Below, piece after piece: positions 32,564 through 40,800 of a stretch of 64,000 nt of DNA. The notes under the pieces are model-generated. The model saw only the letters and a list, made by a program, of their open reading frames with translations. It was not told the DNA's origin and did no database searches. The position numbers and the translations under genes were made by a program. Positions within the stretch are counted from its first letter, which is position 1. Every line of letters starts with the position of its first letter. This DNA comes from Candidatus Chloroploca sp. Khr17 (GTDB lineage Bacteria > Chloroflexota > Chloroflexia > Chloroflexales > Chloroflexaceae), in assembly GCF_004138165.1 (NCBI RefSeq), contig NZ_RYFF01000026.1, forward strand, positions 1 through 64,000, in the 5' to 3' direction.

Positions 32564-32864
32564 ATGTTCTCTTCTCGCCAACGTGGTCGCGCCGTGCCGA
32601 CCGATCCGCTTCGCCCCACGCTCACCCAGGGCTGGCAGGCGCAACTCGACGGCTACATCATCAGCCTGCGCTGGGCGTCCCATGGGCAATCCCTGGCGGC
32701 TGCAACCGTTGATGGCCCGATCACCATCTTTGCCGCCGACGGTACGCGCCTTCATGAGCTTCCCGGCCACACGATGGTCACCACCGCGCTCGACTGGCAT
32801 CCTGAAGGACGGATCATGGCTTCGTCTGGGCAGGATGGGCACGTGCGGTTGTGGGATGCCGTCA
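32564..32864 (+). pseudogene. WD40-repeat protein, N-terminal remnant
   Basis: ATG at 32564 after AAGGAGCCGCG. The frame reads LTQGWQAQLDGYIISLRWAS, HGQSLAAATVDGPITIFAAD, HELPGHTMVTTALDWHPEGR and IMASSGQDGHVRLWDAVTD: two WD40 blades, with GH...WD spacing. The frame then breaks into a BtuF-like sequence and stops after 107 residues. Full proteins of this kind have about 350 residues. The junction near 32865 is a deletion that joined two genes. Confidence 0.75.
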
Positions 32865-33085
32865 CCGATCGCGGCCCTGCGGCCTGATCTGGTGCTTGCC
32901 GGCCAGCAGGAGAACCGCGAGCGCGATGTGCTGGCGCTCGCCGCCGCTGGGATCAACGTCTGCGTGACCGCGATGCGTAGCGTCGCCGATGGACAGCGCA
33001 ACTCGCCGCCCTGGCAGAGGTGAGCGTCGCCGATGTGACAGCGCAACTCGCCGCCCTGGCAGAGGTGTTGGACAATCCTGCATAA
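32865..33085 (+). pseudogene. BtuF-like cobalamin-binding protein fragment
   Basis: In a frame different from the WD40 part, codons read IAALRPDLVLAGQQENRERD and VLALAAAGINVCVTAMRSVAD, the block of BtuF-type ABC binding proteins that reads ..L.PDLV....EN...DV..L...GI.V.V. The end is damaged by a tandem duplication of about 43 bp (32978-33064: GCGTCGCCGAT...CCGCCCTGGCAGAGGTG twice) that shifts the frame, after which it reads VADVTAQLAALAEVLDNPA and stops. The N- and C-terminal lobes are absent. Confidence 0.65.
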
Positions 33086-33592
33086 GGAAGCCTCATAATC
33101 GAGTTTCATGCCATCAAGCGATGCCAACCATGCGCGGATCTGCGTTTCTTGTTGGCTGCGCGTGCGCGGGCTCTTGCAGAGGAAGCGCATCAGCCTTGTC
33201 CCCAGCACCTCTTGGCGCAGCGTTTCCAGGCTGAGAAGGTGCGGGATCTGATGCTTCACGTGCGCACCGACCTGGGTGGTGCTGATCCCAGGCAGAGCAG
33301 GGGCGCGGCGGATCGGACTGAGGACACGCTCAGCCGTGGCTGGGTTGATGGCAAGGAGGGTGAATTATACATTTAGTCATCTGCATATCAGGAATGATTT
33401 AGCATAGTGTTAGATCACCATGATAGCCTCGTAGCACCCACAACGATTTGCAGTGCCATAATATAATCCTAATAGACAACGAAAATCATCATTATGGAGT
33501 AAATCGAAATATCTGCAATAATGCATTTTGCATCTACATGTGTCTGTTCAGGAAATAGTTTGTATATGCTGAAGGGGCGTTTGCCAGATTAG
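33086..33592. other. Unresolved sequence and AT-rich leader of the PKS operon
   Basis: From 33086 to about 33360, weakly coding-like frames exist on both strands (plus: LLAARARALAEEAHQPCPQH; minus: KHQIPHLLSLETLRQEVLGT), none recognised; probably another remnant. From about 33370 to 33592 the base composition drops sharply in GC (TATAATCCTAATAGAC, GCAATAATGCATTTTGCATC), with no gene. This AT-rich stretch is likely to hold the promoter of the flippase-AsnB-PKS operon and could be a nucleoid-protein binding region. The palindrome AATGCATTTTGCATCT is the clearest feature. Confidence 0.5.
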
Positions 33593-35071
33593 ATGACAGA
33601 TGCAAATACGGATGCTCAGACCAGATCTTCCCTCGGGAGAACGATCCTTCGCAATACGCTCTTTGTTTCTTCGGGTGGCGGTCTGATCCGCTTATTGACG
33701 TTTGCCTACACGATCCTTTACGTACGTACCCTTGGCGAGAGTGTCTATGGACAGTATGCCACGGTGCTTGCATTTGGCGGTCTCTTTGGCATCTTTTTTG
33801 AACTTGGGATGACGCAGTATGTTGAGCGTACGCTGGCGCAGGATCGTTCGCGTCTTTCCGAGTTGCTCTGGTTGCTGATTGGCGTGCGTCTCTTGCTGGC
33901 GCTTGCGGGCATTGGATTGTTGCCCCTGCTGGCCCTTGGCCTTGGCTATGAACGCGTCATTGTTCTGAGCATCCTCGTCTTGAGCCTGACGTATGTGCTT
34001 GCTGCGGTGTTGGCCCCGTTGATGGTCATCTTTACTTCTCATGAGCGGTATGACCTTTGGACGTTGTGCCAGGTGGTTGGTCAGGTTGGCACCATTGCGA
34101 TTGGGGTACCGGTACTGCTGATGGGCGGCGGGCTCGTGGCGCTGGTGAGTGTCGGACTAGTGGTCATGCTCTTGCAGATCGTTGTTTGCCTGGGCTGCCT
34201 CAGATACATTCATCTTGATCCAGTGCATTTCAACTTTGACCGGAGAGCTGTACCGGGTTTTTTGCGTGCGAGTCTGCCGTTCGCGCTGAGTGCGCTTGCC
34301 TTGACGATCAGTTTTAACATTGATACCGTTCTATTGAGCTTGCTCCAGCCGAGCGAAGTTGTTGGGTGGTACAGTGCGGCGTATAAACTGGTACCAACGG
34401 CGATCTCGATCCTTGGAGGGTTTTTGACGGTGATTACGCCGTCGCTGGCCCGTACCTATGTGAGTGATCGTGAGACGGTGCATCATTGGACCCGGATAAG
34501 CATAAAGTGGCTCGCGCTTTTTGCGTTGCCTGTGGCGATGGGAACGTCGCTGCTTGCCCCCCAGATTATTGCGTTGCTTTATGGTCCAGCCTTTGCGCCA
34601 GCGGCGGTGGTTCTGGCGGTCATCAGTTGGGACATCCCGTTGCGGCTGTTCAATGCGTTTGCCGGCAATGTGACGGCGGCAGTGGGCCTAGAACGTGCCG
34701 CGTGGCGCACATTTATGACAGGAGCCCTGATTGGGGTTGTCTTGTACGCGCCGGCGATTATGGCGTTTGGCATGCTTGGCGCGGCAGTTGTGACGGTGCT
34801 GACTGATGGCATCAATGCGATCCTCTTTTACCGATTGATCGGCAAGCATTTGCATACGAGCGAAGTGGGGGTTACACTGCTGCTCGTATCTGCGGCAACG
34901 CTCGCGATGGGTGGTGTGGTCTGGGGTGCGGGGCAGTTTACAATTTTGCCAGTAACGGTGGCGCTTGGGATGGTGAGCTATAGCATTCTTGTTGTGATGC
35001 TGCGCCTGGTTGACCGGGCGGTTGTGGCGCAAGTGATGGCCCTGATTATGCGCAGGAGGCGTGTGATATGA
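33593..35071 (+). CDS. Oligosaccharide flippase family (Wzx-like) membrane protein
   Basis: A 492-residue protein of the MOP/polysaccharide biosynthesis exporter superfamily with about 12-14 helices. The N-terminus (RNTLFVSSGGGLIRLLTFAY, then LGESVYGQYATVLAFGGLFG) and FNIDTVLLSLLQPSEVVGWY with YSAAYKL are typical for Wzx flippases. It would move a lipid-linked product across the inner membrane. It is the first gene of the PKS operon, and its stop overlaps the next start (ATGA). It is therefore a candidate exporter for the polyketide or its conjugate; the substrate is inferred only from context. Confidence 0.85.
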   Translation: MTDANTDAQTRSSLGRTILRNTLFVSSGGGLIRLLTFAYTILYVRTLGESVYGQYATVLAFGGLFGIFFELGMTQYVERTLAQDRSRLSELLWLLIGVRLLLALAGIGLLPLLALGLGYERVIVLSILVLSLTYVLAAVLAPLMVIFTSHERYDLWTLCQVVGQVGTIAIGVPVLLMGGGLVALVSVGLVVMLLQIVVCLGCLRYIHLDPVHFNFDRRAVPGFLRASLPFALSALALTISFNIDTVLLSLLQPSEVVGWYSAAYKLVPTAISILGGFLTVITPSLARTYVSDRETVHHWTRISIKWLALFALPVAMGTSLLAPQIIALLYGPAFAPAAVVLAVISWDIPLRLFNAFAGNVTAAVGLERAAWRTFMTGALIGVVLYAPAIMAFGMLGAAVVTVLTDGINAILFYRLIGKHLHTSEVGVTLLLVSAATLAMGGVVWGAGQFTILPVTVALGMVSYSILVVMLRLVDRAVVAQVMALIMRRRRVI

Positions 35072-36987
35072 GCGGGGTTTTCGGCTACTTTGGCTCAACC
35101 GCGTCGGCTGTCACTGTTGCCCGTACGATGGGGGTGGCGCTGAGTCACCAGCGGCGTTCGGTGGTCACGCTTGGGGCGGCCGGTGCCGAAGGGGCGTTGG
35201 GCCATGTCGGCATTGGTATTTTCAATCGCCGCGCCCAACCAGTGACAAATGCGGATGGATGTGTTCACCTCTGTCTTTGTGGTGAATTCTATTATCAGGA
35301 TCGTCGGCGGGCCGAACTACACGCGGCGGGCGCACTGGCAGTTGATGCCGATGATGCGACCCTGGCGCTGGCGATGTATTTGCGCGAGGGTGCGACCGGC
35401 CTTGCCCGGCTCAATGGCGCGTTTACCGTAGCGGTATGGGACGAGAGTGTGGGCGCGTTGATCATTGTCAACGACCGTTTTGGCTTGTACCCGCACTACT
35501 ACGCACATCCCGCTGGCGCATTGATCTTTGCCCCCGAGATCAAGGGCGTGCTGGCGGCCCCCGGGGTGCCGCGTCGGCTCGATTATACTGCCGTTGCCGA
35601 ATATGTACGGTTTCAGCAGTTGCTTGGCGAGCGCACATGGCTTGAGGGTGTGCATTTGTTGCCGCCTGCTGCTATTCTGCGCTATACCCCTGCCGATGGT
35701 AAGGTGGTGTTGACGAAATATTGGGATTTTGATGCGATCAAGCCTGCGCCACGGGTGAGTTTTGACGAGGCCGTTGAGGAGACGATTGGCCGTTTTCAGC
35801 GTGCGATTGACGTCATGACGTTGCCGCCAGCGCGGGTAGGCGTCTATCTGAGTGGTGGGCTTGATGGGCGCACGATCCTCGGCTTTATTCACCCAGATAG
35901 GCCCGTGCAGACACTGACCTTTGGTGCGGCAAGTAGTCGTGACGTGCATTATGGAACTGCACTGGCACAGTGTGCCGGGCGACCACATCGCTGGTTTTCG
36001 CTTGATGATGGCCGCTGGGTATTGGAAGAGGCTGATCGTCACCTGATGCTCACCGAGGGCATGCATAGCTGGATGCATGCGCATGGGATGAGTACACTGG
36101 AAGAGGCCAGCGCGCTGATCGATGTCCACCTGAGTGGATGGGATGGTGGAACAACAATGGGCGGGCGGATCGGCGAATATGCTGATGATTATTTATTTCG
36201 TGAAGCGACAAGCGAGGCGACCTTAGCGGCACGTATGTACGAAGGGTTTTGTCGAGCCTTTACCTGGCCCGGTCTTACCGACGAGGAAGCCTCGGCCCTC
36301 TTTCTTGATGGCAACCTTGCGGGGCGGGCGCGTGAGTCATTGACGGCTGAATTGGCGCGGACGGCTCATTATGCGCCACCGTATCGTGCCGATTACTTTT
36401 ATATACTCCAGCACTGTCGACGTTCGACCCAGAACATGATCGTCTTTCAGCGCTCGGCCTTTGAAGTACGCTGCCCTTTTTTTGATTACGATCTGATCAA
36501 TTGGCTCTACAGCCTGCCAATGTCAATTCTTGCGTCGCCTGTGCTCCATCGGGCGGTGATCACCAGACGGATGCCAGCCCTTGCGCATATCCCGTGTGAA
36601 AAGGATAACCTGCCGCCGCATAGCAGCCCGCTGGTGCGTGGGAGGCATCGGGCCATGCACCGAACGCAACGCGTAGTGAACAGGCTGGCCGGGCCATACT
36701 TTCCAGAGCGTCCGCGGCTCTACGCCGACTACGAAAACTACCTGCGCCATGAGTTGAAGCCCTGGGCTGAAGCGATTCTGCTTGCCCCACGCACGCTCGA
36801 ACGCGGTCTCTTCGATCCGGCGATGGTACGGCTGCTTTGGGAGCGGCACCAGCGTGGTGATGAGCTCTGGACGATTGGCAAGATTGCCCCGTTGATTACG
36901 CTTGAGCTTGTGATGCGAAGATTCATTGATGCAGCTGACCAATCAACGTGGCACGACGAGAACAAAACGCGAGAATGGGTTTCTTGA
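35068..36987 (+). CDS. Asparagine-synthetase-like protein lacking the glutaminase Cys
   Basis: A 639-residue protein with two domains. Residues 1-210 are a class II glutamine amidotransferase fold (FGYFGSTAS, LNGAFTVAVWDESVGALIIV, NDRFGLYPHYY). The AsnB-type synthetase domain from about 235 has the PPi-loop VYLSGGLDGRTIL near residue 262, HLSGWDGGTTMGG and FEVRCPFFDYDLINW. In active glutaminases the mature enzyme starts with Cys2; here codon 2 is AGC (Ser), so glutamine cannot be used the usual way. Such enzymes (beta-lactam synthetase, lasso-peptide cyclases) adenylate a carboxylate and join an internal amine, or use ammonia. In this operon it may amidate or cyclise the polyketide acid. The PPi-loop has G where D/S-type residues are usual. 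Confidence 0.8.
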   Translation: MSGVFGYFGSTASAVTVARTMGVALSHQRRSVVTLGAAGAEGALGHVGIGIFNRRAQPVTNADGCVHLCLCGEFYYQDRRRAELHAAGALAVDADDATLALAMYLREGATGLARLNGAFTVAVWDESVGALIIVNDRFGLYPHYYAHPAGALIFAPEIKGVLAAPGVPRRLDYTAVAEYVRFQQLLGERTWLEGVHLLPPAAILRYTPADGKVVLTKYWDFDAIKPAPRVSFDEAVEETIGRFQRAIDVMTLPPARVGVYLSGGLDGRTILGFIHPDRPVQTLTFGAASSRDVHYGTALAQCAGRPHRWFSLDDGRWVLEEADRHLMLTEGMHSWMHAHGMSTLEEASALIDVHLSGWDGGTTMGGRIGEYADDYLFREATSEATLAARMYEGFCRAFTWPGLTDEEASALFLDGNLAGRARESLTAELARTAHYAPPYRADYFYILQHCRRSTQNMIVFQRSAFEVRCPFFDYDLINWLYSLPMSILASPVLHRAVITRRMPALAHIPCEKDNLPPHSSPLVRGRHRAMHRTQRVVNRLAGPYFPERPRLYADYENYLRHELKPWAEAILLAPRTLERGLFDPAMVRLLWERHQRGDELWTIGKIAPLITLELVMRRFIDAADQSTWHDENKTREWVS

Positions 36988-37040
36988 AGCTTGCGCGGCT
37001 CACTGGCATTCTGGTAGAGGGCAGCGAAGGAGCAGCATAG

Positions 37041-37823
37041 ATGAAGACGCAGACTCTGTTGACAACTCAGCGCTGGCTGGTCGAGCCTGAACCACCGCAG
37101 CCAGATGCCGCTGTCCGCCTGATTTGCATGCCCTATGCTGGGGCCGGCGCGGTTGTCTACCGGCCGTGGCGCCAGGCATTGCCGTCACGTGTGGCGCTGA
37201 GCATCGCGCAGTTGCCAGGGCGTGAGACCCGCCTGCGCGAAGATCCGGTACGACGGATGGAGCTTTTGATCGAGGCCTTGACTGAAGCGGTAGCGCCGCT
37301 TGCGGCACGGCCATATGCATTATTTGGGCATAGCATGGGGGCGCTCGTTGCGTTTGAGCTTGCCCGCGCCTTGCGGCGCATCGGTGTGCCACCGCCGGTC
37401 TGCCTGTTTGTTTCGGGACGCCGAGCCCCGCAGTTGCCTGAGACCGAGCCTCATGTGCATCAGCTTGCTGACGGACCGTTTGTTGGCGCGATGGTGCGGC
37501 GTTACAACGCCATTCCGCGGGTGATCCTTGAAGATATCGAGTTGCTCCGCCTCTTTCTGCCCGCCTTGCGGGCGGATCTCGAGGTGATCGAGACCTATGC
37601 GTACACCAGTGAGGCCCCGCTTGGTTGCCCGATCGTGGCGCTTGGTGGCGCGAGCGACGTACGGGCTACGGCAGATGACCTAGAGGCCTGGCGGACGCAG
37701 ACGGCTGCCGGGTTCGAGGTCGTTCAGTTTCCAGGTGGGCACTTTTATTTGCAGACCGAGCGACGTGCGCTGATCGACCAGATTGTGCGCGCACTCGGAG
37801 GGCAGCAAGGAGCAGAGCGATGA
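37041..37823 (+). CDS. Type II thioesterase
   Basis: A 260-residue alpha/beta hydrolase of the thioesterase II family (GrsT/RifR-like). The nucleophile elbow is LFGHSMGA (S98); the other triad residues are probably D206 in GGASDVRAT and H234 in FPGGHFYLQ. LICMPYAGAGAVVYRPW is the family N-terminus (oxyanion region). It removes stalled or mis-primed acyl groups from PKS carrier domains. AAGGAGCAGC precedes the ATG. Its last four bases overlap the first PKS gene (ATGA), so it is made with the synthase. It is not the chain-releasing enzyme. Confidence 0.9.
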   Translation: MKTQTLLTTQRWLVEPEPPQPDAAVRLICMPYAGAGAVVYRPWRQALPSRVALSIAQLPGRETRLREDPVRRMELLIEALTEAVAPLAARPYALFGHSMGALVAFELARALRRIGVPPPVCLFVSGRRAPQLPETEPHVHQLADGPFVGAMVRRYNAIPRVILEDIELLRLFLPALRADLEVIETYAYTSEAPLGCPIVALGGASDVRATADDLEAWRTQTAAGFEVVQFPGGHFYLQTERRALIDQIVRALGGQQGAER

Positions 37824-40800
37824 GCGAGCAGGCGATGCGATCAAAGGGTCAGGCAACGGGCGACCGCGAGCCGATCGCGATCGTCGGCATTGGCTGTCGG
37901 TTGCCAGGTGGTGCCGATAGCCCGGCGAAGCTCTGGCAATTGCTTGAAGACCGCGTCAATGCTGTGGGTCTCATCCCACCTGACCGCTTTGATCGTGAGC
38001 GTTTGTACGACGAGCGGCCTGCGATGCCGGGCAAGATTATGACCCGTTGGGGAGGTTTTCTCGACGATATTGATCTGTTCGACGCCGAGTTTTTTGGCAT
38101 TTCGCCCCGTGAGGCCGAACGCCTTGATCCGCAGCAGCGCCTGTTGCTTGAGGTTGCGTGGGAGGCGCTTGCCGATGCGGGCATTGCGCCCGCAAGTTTG
38201 CGTGGTGGGCAGGCGGGCGTCTTTGTTGGGATGTGGCTCAATGAGTTTGAGTCGCGTCTGTTTGCCGATCCTTCCAGGCTCGATCTCTATATGACAACTG
38301 GCAGTGGACGTTATACTGCTTCGGGCCGGATTGCGTATATGCTTGATATCATGGGGCCAAGCATAACCGTTGATACCGCGTGCTCTTCTTCTCTGGTGGC
38401 GATCCACCTGGCCTGTCAGAGCCTATGGAGTGGTGAAACCCCTCTGGCGCTTGCTGGCGGGGCAAATGTGATCTTGCAGCCTCATATCACCATTGCCTAT
38501 TCGCAATCGCGTATGCTGGCGTCTGACGGTCGCTGCAAGTTTGGTGACGCGCTTGCTGATGGTTATGTGCGTAGCGATGGGGCCGCAATGGTGGCCTTGC
38601 GCCGGCTCTCTGATGCGCTTGCCGCAGGCGACCCGATCTACGCGGTGATTCGTGGGAGCGCTGTGACTAACGATGGACGGAGCAGCGGGTTTCTTGCGAC
38701 GCCTGGGCAGTTTGGGCAAGAAGAGATGCTGCGTCGTGCGTATGCAAACGCCGGCCTTGATCCGCAGGCAGTCCACTATGTTGAAGCCCATGGCACGGGG
38801 ACGCGTGCCGGCGATCCGGTTGAACTTGGTGCCCTGGGAGCGATTGTTGGCGCGGGCCGTCCTGCTGATCGGCCGTGTCTGGTTGGTTCAATCAAGACGA
38901 ACCTTGGCCATACTGAGGGCGCGGCGGGTGTTGCCGGGATGATCAAGGTAGCCCTGGCGCTCAAGCATCGACACATTCCCGCGTCGTTGCACTTGCAAGA
39001 GCCAAATCCGAACATATGCTGGGATGGCTTGGCGATTTGTGCCGAGGCCCAACTCTGGCCTGACGATGGTCGGCCTGCGACAGGCGGTGTTAGTTCGTTC
39101 GGCATTGCTGGTACGAACGCCCATGTGGTGCTTCAGGAGGCACCAGTTCAATCTGTTGGAACAGCCCTTGATCGGCGTGCGCAGCTTCTGGTGTTCTCGG
39201 CCCATACGCCTGCGGCCCTGGTTGAGCGTGCTCGTGCGGTGCAGGGCGTGGTGAGTTCAGATGGTTTGAGCCTGGCTGCGCTCAGTTATACTACCGGGGC
39301 GCGGCAGGCCCACCTTGGTCATCGGCTTGCGGTTGCAACCCACGATCGCACCGAAGCCGTGGCGGCCCTGGCGGCTTTTGCGGCTGGCGGCACCCATCCG
39401 GCGCTTCGGCAGGGTGAGGCGGCTGGAGAGCCTCTGCAGGTTGCGTTTGTTTTCCCCGGCCAGGGTTCGCAGTGGCTTGGCATGGCCCGCCAGTTGCTCG
39501 ATGAAGAGCCTGTCTTTGCGGCTGCGCTTGCCCACTGCGACGAGGTCATTCACCACGAGGCGGGTTGGTCGTTGCTAACAGAACTGACCGCCGATGAGCG
39601 TACGTCGCGTCTGGATCAGATCGATGTGGTGCAACCCACGCTCTTTGCTATTCAGGTCGCGCTGGCGGCCCTCTGGCGGGCCTGGGGGATCGAGCCTACC
39701 GCTGTGGTTGGTCACAGCATGGGTGAAGTAGCGGCCGCACATGTTGCGGGTGCGCTGAGCCTGGCGGATGCCGCAGCAATCATTTGCCGGCGCAGCCGTT
39801 TGCTCCGCCGTGTGCGTGGGCAGGGGGCGATGGCTGTGGTGAGCCTGCCGCTTGCTGAGGCGCATCAAGCCATTGCGGGGTTAGAAGATCGTCTGGCCGT
39901 TGCGGTGAGCAACAGCCCACGTTCGACGGTATTATCTGGCGATCCGACTGCGCTTGAGCGTGTCCTGGCGCAGCTCCAGGCGCGCAATATCTTTTGCCGC
40001 CTGGTCAAAGTTGATGTGGCCTCGCATAGCCCGCAGGTTGACGGGTTGCTTGATGAGTTGGTGGTGGCACTCGCGACGATTGAGCCGCTGCCTGCGCATA
40101 CGCCGCTCTGCTCGACGGTGACTGGTGACATGTTGGTCGGCGAGGCGGCGCGAGCCGCGCTTGGCCCCGCTTACTGGATGCATAATCTACGTCAGCCGGT
40201 GCGCTTTGCAGACGCGGTCGTTCAGTTGCATGATCATGGAGTGAGCGCATATATCGAAATGAGTCCGCACCCGATCTTGCTTGGGCCGGTAGAGGAGACC
40301 CTTGAGTACCATCAGCGGAGAGGGCTGACGTTGCCGTCGCTGCAACGCGGCCTGGCTGACCGCGTGTGTATGCTCGGGGCACTTGGTACGCTCTATACGC
40401 ATGGCATTGCCCCGCATTGGCACGCCCTGCATCCAGCAGGCGGTACGCATGTGGCACTACCCCCGTATCCGTGGCAGCGGCGTCGCTACTGGATGTTGCC
40501 AACGACGTCTGATCCGGCGATGACATCTGTCTCCGATGGCACGCTGCTTGGTCGGCAGTTGCCGTCTCTTGCCATTATGCCTGATACCCGGATCTGGATT
40601 GGCAGCATCCAGGCAAGCGCCGTTCCTCCCGTGCTACGCGAGCGCATTGCTGGGGTTGAGTTTCTCTCATGGGCATACTATGTGGGCCAGGCTCTTCAGG
40701 CTGCGGCAGGCTCAGGAAGCGTGCATCTCGGGCAAGTTGTTTGTGAGCAGGAGCTTATCCTGGCAGGTGATGAGACGCGCATGTCTCAGGTTGTGCTTGC

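Noticed and set aside
33086-33360. Competing frames on both strands
   Set aside because: Neither has a recognisable motif or a convincing start. I could not choose a strand, so no gene is called.
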